Source of the DNA: Achatina immaculata
Lineage: Eukaryota; Mollusca; Gastropoda; Stylommatophora; Achatinidae
Assembly: GCA_009760885.1 (NCBI GenBank)
Contig: CM019691.1
Location: 29,744,314 to 29,808,313 of the forward strand
Length of the DNA: 64,000 nt
Reading direction: 5' to 3'
This document shows, one piece after another, positions 53,759 through 64,000 of the stretch. How positions within the stretch are numbered: the first letter of the stretch is position 1; every line of letters begins with the position of its first letter. The notes under the pieces were generated by a model that was not told where the DNA came from, did not search any database, and saw nothing but the letters and a program-made list of their open reading frames with translations. The position numbers were made by a program, and so were the translations under genes.

Positions 53759-53760
53759 TC

Positions 53761-54110
53761 TTCTTCTTCTTCTTCTTCAATCTCCCTGTAACGGCGATGC
53801 TGGTGTTCTTTGCAGCCGATGTTGTGAAGATGTTGAGGTCCAGCATCGTATCGGCGTGGGACCTGGTTATGGCAGCTATTCAGTCCCGGAGTACAGCTAA
53901 AAAGCAAGGGGGGTGTGCAATGCTTCTTTAGTAGACTCTATCACCTTGGGAACTATGGCCATCCCTATCCCGTTAGCCAGGATAAGCCTGCTACTGGGGG
54001 TACCAACTGAGACGTGGGACAGGGATTTCGTCAGCTATCATTCGCTGACCCTGACTTTTGTATATCGACTATGGGTCGCCGATTGCCTAATTGGATCGTC
54101 TTCGCGCCCT
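53761..54110 (-). mobile_element. dispersed repeat family DR, copy G (reverse)
   Basis: Starts with a TTC run at 53761-53778 and reads, in reverse, the family body: TTCTTTGCAGCCGATGTTGT, GAAGATGTTGAGG, GCAATGCTTCTTTAGTAGAC, ACTATGGCCATCCCTATCCC, GTTAGCCAGGATAAGCCTGC, GTACCAACTGAGACGTGGG. About one module is left near 54030-54085. Confidence 0.8.
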
Positions 54111-55334
54111 TCTACGTATATTAACGCGTAAATCATTGATTTACTGACTGTGCTCCACCTGACAAATATCTCCAGGGAAGGACACATTTTCCGACGCAAA
54201 CTATGACTAGTATAAGTCAAACATAAGAAGAAGAAAAAGTACAAACGAAAGACCACAAAGGAATGTTGGTTATGAGACTCATACATACCCGTTCGTCTTT
54301 GTTTACATTCACGTATAACTGGCCTCAGAATTAGATCATCAGAAAGCCTACCTGAGGTACTAGCCACATTACCCATGGACTCATAGTATGGTGGCTTATC
54401 TTATAGATCATCAGAAAGCCTACCTGAGGTACTAGCCACATTACCCATGAACTCATAGTTATGGTGGCTTATTTGATACAGCTGGCAAAAAGTTGTCACC
54501 AAGTAATATTTTGGAAACCATTGCCGCAGGCTACTTGTAGCTATTCGTAGATCACGTCTCATTCACTCACTCACACACACACACACTCTCTCTCTCTCTC
54601 ATACACACACAAACACACACTCTCACACACTCACACACACACATCTATAATTGATGACTCATGTGAACTTCGAGATCTTTACGGGTTTAGTTCTAGGTTT
54701 AGTTCGAAGTGAATGCCTCTGCCTACATAATTGGTGAGAAGCTGGCGAGGGCAGTGAATGTCATGAGAGAGTCATACCGAGCGCCAGGAATCTATTAGGA
54801 CAAAAACTTTAATGGAGGAGAATGGAGGCTACATACAAAGAAGGATGTTAAGTACATATTACAAGAGATATAAGACATATAAAAGAAAAGATATAAAGTA
54901 TATTTAGCAATAGATACGAACTGCGTATAGCAAAAGATATGAAGTACGTATAACAAAACAGATATCGCGGCTGCCCATATTATTCCCAGTGATACAGTCA
55001 CTGACTAATAAGAGCGCTCTTAAATCACAGAAATAAGCGCCACACAAGATGCAAATGCCAAGAGGATTAATCTAGCAAGACGAGTATAATCTTTAGTTGA
55101 TAGATTATGTCGGTTAAACAGTGGCAGAATTATCCATAAGGGTGCCTGCTTGTCAAAATGGCTGCAAGCGCTTTGAATAAACAGCAGACAAGGAAAACCA
55201 ATTCAAGTTCTCATAGTTTTTACAAATTTTCTGCAAGTCAAAGAAATACGTATTATAATATATGAAATAGGATATATTTGATCAAGTTTTTCACATGCCT
55301 CTAAAGAAAAGGTAAAAGTAATGCCATATATATA
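54111..55334. other. unassigned, with short repeats
   Basis: Two-copy 72-bp repeat at 54333-54475 (separate entry), CA/TC tracts at 54571-54643, and a degenerate GATATAAAGTA-like run at 54843-54970. No coding. Confidence 0.5.
54333..54475 (+). repeat. 72-bp tandem duplication
   Basis: AGATCATCAGAAAGCCTACC and the following sequence to GGTGGCTTAT occur at 54333 and 54405 with about three differences; recent. Confidence 0.95.
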
Positions 55335-56482
55335 TATATAATAGTGAGAACACTGATGAAGAGATCAACAGAAGTAAAGACGGACCTATACTTATGCTTC
55401 ATAGACTACTGTAAAGCATTTGATAAAGTGAGACACACAGAAGTTATAAGAATGCTGGAAGACATTAAAATAGATGGGAAAGATCTGAAGCTCATCAAAA
55501 ACATATTGGCAGCAATCAGCAGCAGTGAGGGTTGAGAACCAAATAGGAGCATTCCAAGACATAAAATTGGGAGTGACAAAAGGATCTGTTCTATTTCCTG
55601 ACCTCTTCTCATTGTATAGCGAAAACATAATGAAAAATATAGAGAATATGTCAGGAATATCAATTGGAAGATACAATCTTAACAACTTAAGATATGCAGA
55701 CGACACAGTTCCGATTGCTAAAAGTGAAGGGGAGCTACAGGCTGTTCTGGACATCTTGGTTCGTGAAAGTAAAAGTAAAGGTCTCAACCTGAACAAAAAG
55801 AAGACTGAAGTGATGGTCATCTCAAAGAAAAGAATAACACCAAAATGTAGCATTACCACCGATGGCAAAAATCTGAAACAAGTTGATAAATTCTAGTACT
55901 TAGGAACGATTATAACACCTGATGGGAAATGTTAAAACGAAATAAAAATCAGACGCAGTCAGGCCAAATCAGCATTCCAGACAATGAAAAACATCTTGTG
56001 CAATAGATCCATATCAAATGAAACAAGATTCCGAGTACTTAAATGTTACATCGAGCCAATTCTATTTTATGGGTGTGAAGCATGGTCTATGAATAAGAGA
56101 ACACAGCGAGAAATGGAGGCCATTGAAATGTGGTTCATAAGAAGGATGTTGAAGGTACCATGGACAGCCAAGAAAACCAATGAAGAAGTCTTAAGAAAGG
56201 CTGGAGATAAAAAGCAAATTTAGCAAAGATCAGAGGCAGACAAGCGAGATTTGTAGGACATTTCCTGATAAGAGGAAAATTGGAACACGCTGTGGCAACT
56301 GGAAAAACTGAGGGAAGAAGAGAAGAGGAAGACAGCGAGAGAGAAGAGAGAGACAGAGAGCCCTGGATGGGCTGTCAATGTGGCTAGGACGAAAGTTACA
56401 GGCGGATCTCATAATCAACGCAAAAGACAAGGAACTGTGGAGAGAAATGATCGCCTACGCCAAGCGGCATGGCACTTAGTTC
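55335..56482 (+). pseudogene. LINE RT, TTGA-tail family relative
   Basis: Begins at [20 protein letters not shown] (motif A near 55400), then an insertion/shift at 55525, [19 protein letters not shown] (the QGCVLSP motif changed to KGSVLFP), [13 protein letters not shown] with both Asp at 55690-55725, a stop near 55896 and 55935, [40 protein letters not shown], and shifted frames to AKRHGT near 56480. Fingers and endonuclease missing; a TA run sits at the truncated edge. No clear tail. Confidence 0.88.
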
Positions 56483-56689
56483 CACATGCCCCATTTATTG
56501 TGAAGAGGACAGCCCTACTTCAAATCACAGCTTGCTATGGGAAAAGAGAAATCTTGCTACCTTTTCTGAAACGTTAACTGATCACAGCATTTTCTTAAAG
56601 ATACTCATAGTATGGAATAACATACCTAAGGTAAAATAAAATTCCAGTTTTCCTTGCCATTAAAGCATACATTGGGGATACGGTTTCAG

Positions 56690-56811
56690 GCCCGTATTTC
56701 CAAGACCATGGCCACATGACAGTGTGGTGTGCTCAGTATCACGCCTGGCCGCACTTAGCTTCCAAGAATTCTCCTGTACCCAATATTAAAGGCTGGGTGG
56801 ACCCCAGGGAC

Positions 56812-56859
<48 letters not shown>

Positions 56860-56920
56860 TTGTACCAGAAAAAAAATCCCATTTTTGGTATTTGAACCTG
56901 GTACCAGCAGATTAGTAAAT
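56690..56920 (-). mobile_element. tRNA-derived SINE subfamily 2, with GT array
   Basis: Minus strand box B AGGTTCAAATACC, then GGGATTTTTTTTCTGGTAC, a (CA)n run (GT at 56812-56859 on plus), CAGCCTTTAATATTGGGTAC and GGAAATACGGGCC. Same order as 42215-42440; the GT microsatellite has grown inside it. Confidence 0.6.
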
Positions 56921-57324
56921 CCAGAGATAAAATAACATATCCAGACATAATACAAACAACAGTAAGAAACTAGTAACAACGTCAGATATTTATAGTTTCT
57001 CCCACTTGTACATTGTAAAGAAATGGTGAACCTGCCGGTGCCATGACGGTCTTCTTCTTCGGAATCTTCTTCTTCAAATTCTTGAAGATGATCTGCTTGC
57101 AACTCTCTCCACACCCGCCCCCATTTTTTCTTAGTTCTTCTATGGCAGTTACAGAACAGTTCTTTCGTCTCTAGCCCACATGGCTTTATTTAGAACTTCC
57201 GCTTGTGCGAGACTCCTCCTGTACAGCAGTCGTGACAATCATCTTCAAGAAAACGTTTCTTTGGCCTGCTAACTCCATTAATTTTGTTGGAGATTTTATG
57301 AACGGAAGCAAAAATCATCCCAAT

Positions 57325-57372
<48 letters not shown>

Positions 57373-57783
57373 CTCCCCCCCCCCCCACCCAAAAAAAAAG
57401 AAAATTTCTGTGTCAGATTAATCGAACTAATTTAGTATTCTTTTTTTTGTTTTCATCGCCTCATCTGCCTTCAGTATTTATTTTGATCTTCTTCTTCTTC
57501 ATCTTTCTGACAAGTTCATCTGTCATGATAGTTCTAGGTATCTGTCATGGGCAGGTACATATCTGAGGTTCACCTCGGTATACCAGATGAAGGGAATGCT
57601 ATATAATATGAACGCCCTTGGTATTCTCTGGACGAAATGATCACTTAACATTTGGCATGGATGTTTACAGATACATGGCTTTCATACTCAACGCTCAGCT
57701 CAGCAAGATAACGGCCGTGTTTAAATTGCCCACAGACTCCTGAACACATACAATATACTTGCATCGCATACAGAGACCTCAGT
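56921..57783. other. unassigned, with TC and C runs
   Basis: TTCTTC-rich piece at 57050-57082, TC microsatellite at 57327-57375 and C run at 57376-57386. A minus-strand frame near 57114-57030 (MWRELQADHLQEFEEEDSEE) is acidic and unassigned. Confidence 0.45.
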
Positions 57784-57791
57784 TCACGTAT

Positions 57792-57795
57792 AGCC

Positions 57796-57829
<34 letters not shown>

Positions 57830-58116
57830 GAAAGAGAGAGACAGTGAGAGAGAAAGGGAAAGAGAGGAGAGAGAAAGAGAGAGATAGAAAGAGAGAGAAA
57901 GAAAGAGAGAGAAAGAGAGAAAGGAGAAGGAGAGAAAGAAAGAGAGAAAGAGAGAGAGAGAAAAAGAGAGAGAAAGAGAAATTGAGAAGGAAAGAGAGAG
58001 AGAGAGAGAAAGATAGAGAGAGAAAGAGAGAGGGGAAAAAGAAAGAAAGAAAGAGAGAAAGAGAGAGAGAGAAAGAGAGAGGAGGGGAAAAAGAAAGAGA
58101 GAGAGAAAGAAAGAGG

Positions 58117-58152
<36 letters not shown>
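57792..58152. repeat. GA/GAAA simple-sequence array
   Basis: 360 bp of GAGAAAGAGAG-type repeats; open in several frames on both strands without meaning. Confidence 0.97.
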
Positions 58153-59400
58153 AGCACGGAGGAGAAGCACTGGGTTTCCTACGAAGACCACCTGCTTATA
58201 GTAGGATTCATGGGGGGGGGGGCGGCGGGTGTAACCCGACTCCCTGCTTGGAAAGAAGAGCATACGAAACTGAACGAAGAAAAACAAGATACTAACACAG
58301 ACAATGAATCTAAGCTTTTCACAATATCCATTCCAGTTTGCACCAACGTAGAAAAATACACACACGCACACACACACACACACACAAAACAAAACAAATT
58401 CAATGATTAATTTTAGTCTGCCTGCAGTTGACAAACGATCGTCTAAAATGTTTCAGATAACTGACTTCTGCATGAAGAGATAAAACCCACGAATCAAACT
58501 TTAATTAATATACATTTTTTCCCACAGAGTCCACAACCCGGTTAGAATTTGAAACTTCATTATTTCCTCCATGGGCAATGGGAATTCGCTGTAATCACCG
58601 CTATGCATCGAATGAGAACTCGACGCACAGGAAAGATCGTTGTTCAGATTCTGGCGATGAAAAAAAAGCAGGCAAAACAAAACAAAACAACTCTGGAGTG
58701 ATTATTATTTAGCAAATCCATCAAAATCCAAGCATTATTTTGCATAATAAAAAACAAAACTGGGGAAGAATCACCAACAATAATCAACGTGGACTGCTCC
58801 ATCGATGATCCTTCTAACTACCAAGTGGTCTTTGTTAATGTCTTCATTACTTCATTTTACAAATGTCTTCATTGCAAATGAGAGAGAAAACAGTTTTGTA
58901 TCTTAACCTCTTGACAGAGGCATCAGCGAGTCAGGTGAGCATGACACCTTCTGGAACACAAGAAACATCAGCGAACCGACATGAGTTACACACCTGTGGA
59001 CCGGCAAGGTTACACACCTGTGGACCGGCATGGTTACAGACCGGTGGACTGGCATGCGCAACGTCTTTCACGCAGTCACGGAAACACGTATTTATTAGTG
59101 TGATGCCAGTTTATTGTATTCTTTGTTTTGCATGCTCCCGCTGCAATATAATAGTCCTGAAAACGTGGACTTCATACTGAGTAAATATTCTAGGGTTTTT
59201 TTTCTTAATACGCTGAAAGCCTTGCGCACTAAGTACAACCGTGTGTGCATCACCTGCAGAAAGAAGTTCTCTATTTTCCTATGCAGTTCCTTAAACCAAA
59301 GAAACATTATTTTTAACCCTTGCTGACTGGAGCGCGCCGGAGTTGGATCAGAATGTGTTTCTATGGCGTCGACAAACCTTTCCTGTTGCCTCTACTTCAT
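58153..59400. other. mostly unassigned
   Basis: G9 run near 58211, CA tract at 58358-58385, a 26-bp repeat (ACACCTGTGGACCGGCA) in three copies at 58988-59060. No coding. Confidence 0.5.
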
Positions 59401-59404
59401 ATCG

Positions 59405-59452
59405 ACTCTGACGACGAAGGAACGTTTCCATAGACGTGAAACGTCATACGGG
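59405..59452 (+). ncRNA. hammerhead-like motif
   Basis: CTGACGA at 59410-59416, stem II region with GGAA-CGT-TTCC inside flanking CG pairs, then GAAACGTC at 59440-59447. The CTGANGA box is intact and the layout matches minimal Penelope-type hammerheads with almost no stem III. There is no Penelope coding sequence nearby. Confidence 0.4.
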
Positions 59453-59506
59453 TTCAGGAAACCCAGTAACCAGCGCTCCCAAAACTGGCTACTTGCTTTA
59501 AGACTT

Positions 59507-59745
59507 AGCGAACCACAGCTGGCCAAAACCCTATTCTACTGCAACATGGTGCCCATGATAACAGACAGCAGTCAGGCCAAATGAACAGGGATAAAAGAGT
59601 AAAGGCAAACCCGTCCCTACAATAACCCAAGCCGAGGACCGGTGTGTCGGGCCTAAAGGCGGAGATACTACGGCTGAGCAGACAACTGTGACGCAGCGCA
59701 AACAATGCCATTTTGAGATGGACGCAGAAGAAGAAGAAGAAGGCT
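59507..59745 (+). mobile_element. probable dispersed repeat family DR, copy H (diverged)
   Basis: TTAGCGAACCACAGCTGGCC, AAAACCCTATTCTACTGC, then GATAACAGACAG and a GAAGAAGAAGAAGAAGG tail. Body is poorly conserved. Confidence 0.4.
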
Positions 59746-60519
59746 GCAAAAGATGTCCCAAAATAGTACAACCACCATCAATTCACCATCAACTTTTCAA
59801 TATACAACCAATTAATATTTTATATCCAGATTCTCCTATTTGGTTTCTGGCTCTCATCGCACCCTCCCCTTGTCCATCCCCTCCCCTCCCTTCTTCTTTC
59901 CCGTAAAAGAAGACGACAACCTGTCAGCTCAGTTTTCTCAAACCTCACCTGCCTGCAATCTTGTGGTAATCGGTTACAAAATAATATAACAAACTTTGAA
60001 ACCTTTTCTTTTGAGTTTCCTTGTCAGCTTCGGATCTTTTCGATTACCTAGTCCGCTTCGAATCACGACTGCTTGCATCTTACATTAATATTATATTAGT
60101 AAAGTCTTCAGCGCAACTTTGTTCTTTATGTAAACAACAACAAAAAAGGGATTAATATTAACATCAGAAGTGGTTGGCCGTTGTATTGTAAAATGTGGAA
60201 TATATGTCAAGTGAAAATAATAAGAACTGGGATAACAGTGCCGATATGGACAGCTATTCCCCACAAGCCGGTGTCGATGGCTTTAACCGTCTGGCAGCGT
60301 TTGTTTACCTGTTACACAAACACGCAAAGAACGAAGCTAACCCGCAAGTGTCCAGGATCTGTGTGTGTTTAAACATTCTTATCTCCAGCGTCGGAAACGG
60401 GGAAGTTTACTTAGCAATGAAAACATGACCTGGTGGGAAAATTGCAAGCATGTGACACTGACAAGACAGTTTTATTGTTTGTGTGATGCGTGTGTACCGT
60501 AAGAGATCTATTACAATGT
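59746..60519. other. unassigned sequence
   Basis: Nothing supported. Overlapping frames near 60181-60428 have no motif. Confidence 0.5.
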
Positions 60520-60525
60520 ATTCTT

Positions 60526-60558
<33 letters not shown>

Positions 60559-60839
60559 TCCGAGCCATTAAGGCTCATTGCTGCAGATAAAGTTCGCCTC
60601 TTTTCCTCCCTGTTCTAATCTTCTCTCTCCAGCTGGTGACATCAATTTCTTGTATGTCCTCTTCTATGTTGTCTCTCCATCTTTGTCTTGGTCTACCTCT
60701 CGACCTTGTTTCCTTCATCTTTTGTATATACTTGTACATCATTTTCGTTTGTTTGTTCGCTTCTATTCTTTCTACATGCCCAGCCAGCGTAGTCTGTTCA
60801 GTTTGAAGACGCTTATAATCCGCTGCAATTTAAATAAGC
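60520..60839 (-). pseudogene. LINE C-terminus, AAG-tail family
   Basis: Minus strand: LAGHVERIEANKQTKMMYKY near 60785-60725, KETRSRGRPRQRWRDNIEED near 60715-60660, then WRERRLEQGGKEANFICSNE and a GAAGAGGAAGAAG tail at 60520-60553. RT core missing. It is interrupted upstream by the next LINE. Confidence 0.8.
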
Positions 60840-60850
60840 TGGTAAGTTAT

Positions 60851-61500
60851 CTAAGAAACAGAATCCACCAGCATGCAGTATTAAATTAAACGGAACTATT
60901 CTAAAGCAGGTGCAGAAATTCAAATACCTTGGAGCAGTAATAACTAAAGATGGGAAATGCAGAACAGAAATTAGGAACAGAATAGGCCAAGCAAAGACTG
61001 CATTTCAGAGAATGAGAAACATATTATCCAACACATCTTTATCAATGAATGTTAGAAAAAGAGTCATAAAATGCTATATTGAACCTATCTTGTTATATGG
61101 AAGTGAATCATGGACAATAGGCAAGTCTGCACAAAAATCATTGGAAGCAGCAGAAATATGATTTATTAGAAGAATGTTGAAAATCCTTTTGACAGCAAAA
61201 ATAACTAATGAAGAATGTATGAGAAGAGCTGGAGAGACAAAAAACCTTGTCAAAAAGATAAGAGAGAGACAATGTACTTTCATAGGACATGCAATGAAAA
61301 GAGTGGGCATTGAAAATATTATAACAGGAAAAATAGAAAGAAGAAGATCAAGAGGAAGACCAAGAGAAATGATACTGGACAGTCTGACGGGATGGTGTGA
61401 GAGGAGATCACCAACTGAACTGATGGCCTGCATGAAGGATCGGGTACTCTGGAGAAGCATAATAGCCAACGCCAGTCGGCACGGCACATGATGATGATGA
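60851..61500 (+). pseudogene. LINE C-terminus, ATG-tail family, 11-bp TSD
   Basis: TGGTAAGTTAT at 60840-60850 and 61501-61511 flanks the insertion. Reads [40 protein letters not shown], stop at about 61159, [38 protein letters not shown] and SRHGT with ATGATGATG tail. Close to the element at 9409 and keeps the Trp that is a stop there. Confidence 0.93.
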
Positions 61501-61511
61501 TGGTAAGTTAT

Positions 61512-62569
61512 GTGTTCTTTTTAGCGTCCATTCCACAGCACAATGTATATCATATGTAGACATCTGCATATGATCATAAAACTGGCACTAATAAGATGCT
61601 GGTTTCATCTGTAAACGTGCTTATAGCAATAAAATGTTTTCACATACATTTTGTTAACAATGTTAACAATATGCCGTTACATATATCACCCGTATGTGTT
61701 TTTTCAGAAGGTTATTGTGAATGAATATATCTGACATGCTCACCTTACACTGCAAAATTAAGGATAGTATACCACATGGTGTGAATGGAAACACAACATA
61801 CACATATATAAAGGGATGGTAGCTTTTGTTACAAAATAGATAACACGTAGAGCATTCACTTCTCTTTCTTTAGTTTTTGAAATACAGCGTCTGCTCTCTT
61901 GGTTTATTAAATATCCTGCAGCTTTTGCTATCAATAAACAGAAAATGCCTGAATGAACGAAAGAACTTTTATTTTCACAAGATGAAGAACTGATTAGGCT
62001 GGTCCATGCAACAATCTAACCATCATCATTCACCTTACAATCCGAAGCACATTTGGATAGCCTCATTTTTTAGAACTACTTCCGAAGGCGAGTGGAGGTT
62101 ATTTATTTCTCGTCTACTCTCACAGAATGAGATCTACATCTGTCTCTTCGTGTTTTTCTAAAGCGGCTCCCCACAAACAGACTTGGTCTCGTGGGATTTC
62201 CCCCACATACTGATGACCTTATTTCCCTTTGCTGTATTCCCATGGGACAAATTTCCATAGTCAGTAATAACCAAATTACCTTATCGAAAACAGGAAATTC
62301 CCAGTCCCCAGATTCAGGCAAGATAATATGGTTACCGATGACCTATCTCTGCTGAACTGGTGGGAAAACTGCGAGGAATGTTGCCTTTTCAGAGAATGAT
62401 AAGAGATGGAAAACCCCAATAGAATGAATTTATATATTTATTATCTTCCTCGCGAGGTTGTTGTAAAAGAACAAGTATACAAATTATTTTAAAATGTATG
62501 CAAGAGGTAAGAGAAAAGAAAAACGAAACAAAAGCAAAAATTTATGAAAAGTTCAATCTTTCTGTTTAT
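61512..62569. other. unassigned sequence
   Basis: AT-rich, no motif or tandem structure that I can support. Confidence 0.5.
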
Positions 62570-62960
62570 CAACATCACGTGACGAACGTTGTCCCTCTCG
62601 CTGTCTCTCTAAATGCAATACGGTCTTGCTCAAGTTGACTAGCGTCTTGCAATGACACATTCAGACTTTTGTCGTGTTGTCCTGGCTCCATCTGTGGCAA
62701 GGTCATCCCTTTTCTCTTTTTGCCGGCCACTGTGCCTTCTAGTATCAACTTCTCCAAGCTATTGAATCTCTTGATGTGGCCGAAGTTATTCTCACTTTTC
62801 TAATTTTGAGAGTGTTTACGAGTCAGTTCCCATCAATATCTCGATATTTGATTTTCCTTCTGTCCATGATATTCTAAGTGCCCTTCTATAACATTTCATT
62901 TCAAATGCTATTATTCTCTTTTGTAGTGATTTGTTAGGTGTTCATGTTTTTGCATTCGTA
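62570..62960 (-). pseudogene. LINE RT C-terminus
   Basis: Minus strand from about 62950: RT segment with FEMKCYRRALRIS-like reading in pieces, then GHIKRFNSLEKLILEGTVAG and a DASQLEQDRIAFRETARGTT end. Frame 62575-62757 holds the last 60 codons. A short relative lies near 9060-9170. Confidence 0.65.
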
Positions 62961-63202
62961 CGTGAAACAACAGCTGAAATGATACAAGCAGCGGAAGAAA
63001 GCAGTACCCGTATGTATCACGCTCTGTTTTGTAAGACCTGGAAAAAACATACGTTGGCCGAAGGATTGCAAGCCCTCATGAGCCTGCCTCAGTTCATGAA
63101 ATGATTCTTATTCATAACTGCGTTATTAAATAATGCAGGCCTTTAAAGCAAACCTTCGCAAACATTTCTAAGCTCAGTTTTTTTTTTCACCATTTCATAC
63201 GC

Positions 63203-63548
63203 AGACGAAAATGCTGTCCCATACAGCGGTTAGCGACCCACAGGTGACTGAATGCTTGCATCAAGGCTGGCGAACTCTAGCCCGACCAAGTCTCTGTCCC
63301 ACTTCTTCTATGGTACCCCCAGTCACAGGTCCAGCATGGTTAATGGGACTGGGATCGCTATGGTCCCCTGTGACAGTAGATTCTGCTAAAGAAGAGCTTT
63401 TCCTGCTTTTTAAACTCTAGATGGGTTTGGAAAAAAAATTAGCCACATAACCCACTCCTCATTTGTCACGATGCTGCGCCTCAACATCTTCACAGCATCA
63501 CCTGCAAAGAAAAAACATCCTGCTCGCAGTTCCACCGACAGAACAACG
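63203..63548 (+). mobile_element. dispersed repeat family DR, copy D
   Basis: Head GACGAAAATGCTGTCCC, one diverged module (GCGACCCACAGGTGACTGAA), ACTTCTTCTATGGTACCCCC, GGACTGGGATCGCTATGGTC, CTGCTAAAGAAG, CCTGCTTTTTAAACT, GATGCTGCGCCTCAACATCT. The GAA tail is replaced by GACAGAACAACG. Confidence 0.8.
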
Positions 63549-63607
63549 ATATCAACATCATTATTATATACAGTGAGACAGGCATAACTTTTAAAACTCC
63601 ATATCAC

Positions 63608-63767
63608 TGTCATCAGGCGCCGTGCCGACTGGCATTGTCTATTATGTTTCTCTATAGTACCAAGATTTCCCTTGCTTCTTTGTTTCCTGGGCAAGAGCAG
63701 AGAAAAGGCAAAGGATGCATTTGTGGAAAACCCTTGAGGAAGCCCCATGTGGCCTGGGCACTTAAGG

Positions 63768-63810
<43 letters not shown>

Positions 63811-64000
63811 TACCAAAATGATATCTTCATCAGTTCATCTGGTGATCTCATCTAACACCATTTCTTCAAAACATTCAGTATCATTTCTCTTGGTGTTCCC
63901 CTGGCTCTTCTTCCCTCTATTATTACAAAATTGTCACTACCCTCTCTTCTTATTGCATATCCCGTGAAAAGTACATTGCCTCACTCGTACTTTCTGACAA
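63608..64000 (-). pseudogene. LINE C-terminus, ATG-tail family, interrupted, runs off the window
   Basis: Starts at TCATCAGGCGCCGTGCCGAC (minus strand end SRHGT-like) and continues past an insertion at 63664-63806 to GATATCTTCATCAGTTCATC, TTTCTCTTGGTGTTCCC and GTGAAAAGTACATTGCCTCA, matching 9480-9660. Continues beyond the right edge. Confidence 0.8.
63664..63806 (+). mobile_element. LINE 3' end, AG-tail family, 10-bp TSD
   Basis: ATAGTACCAA at 63654-63663 and 63807-63816 flanks a 143-bp piece with GCAAGAGCAGAGAAAAGGC, CCCATGTGGCCTGGGCACTT and an (AG)n tail. Inserted in the LINE at 63608. Only the final codons are present. Confidence 0.88.

Overview
This window reads as repeat-rich, gene-poor nuclear DNA from an animal. 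I find no conventional host gene, tRNA gene, rRNA or CRISPR array. The evidence is the TE mix: endonuclease-encoding LINEs, one RNase H-bearing LINE family, a Penelope-like element with a GIY-YIG domain, Tc1-like and mariner transposons, and tRNA-derived SINEs, plus many minisatellites and long G/C homopolymers. The combination suggests an invertebrate, plausibly a mollusc (perhaps a gastropod), but that is a guess from repeat style and not shown by any host gene.

Layout. 1-2.6 kb: a decayed LINE end and a dispersed repeat carrying a 34-bp minisatellite. 2.6-9.2 kb: a broken LINE, an RNase H LINE, and a 1,036-bp near-identical duplication whose second copy is split by a Penelope-like insertion with a 15-bp target duplication. 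9.4-11.7 kb: the best RT open frame (608 residues), in a LINE flanked by a 12-bp target duplication with a second copy of its own 3' end nested inside. 12-20 kb: truncated LINEs, a SINE with perfect boxes inside a LINE, simple repeats. 20.3-24.8 kb: a 30-bp tandem array broken by two LINEs and a dispersed repeat; one of the LINEs is 2.56 kb and only lightly damaged. 25.3-28 kb: a Tc1-like transposon, then a 17-copy 48-bp minisatellite open on both strands. 28-36.2 kb: SINEs, another copy of the minisatellite-bearing repeat, and a 2.2-kb Penelope-like element with inverted terminal repeats. 36.5-38 kb: a second Tc1-like element. 38-51 kb: mostly unrecognised AT-rich DNA with several minisatellites and short LINE or SINE relics. 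51.7-53 kb: a mariner. 53-64 kb: LINE and SINE relics, GA-rich simple sequence and nested LINE insertions at the right edge.

The sequence is a stack of transposition events. LINE copies are 5'-truncated and end in family-specific simple-sequence tails: (ATG)n, (AG)n, TTGA, GACT, TATAAGA, AAG or AGACA. Target-site duplications of 9-15 bp are readable for nine insertions, so relative insertion order can be recovered in several places. No element looks fully autonomous as it stands, because every transposase and RT carries stops, frameshifts or truncation. The most distinctive items are the dispersed repeat with a modular internal minisatellite, the inverted-repeat Penelope element with hammerhead-like motifs, and the interrupted 30-bp array.
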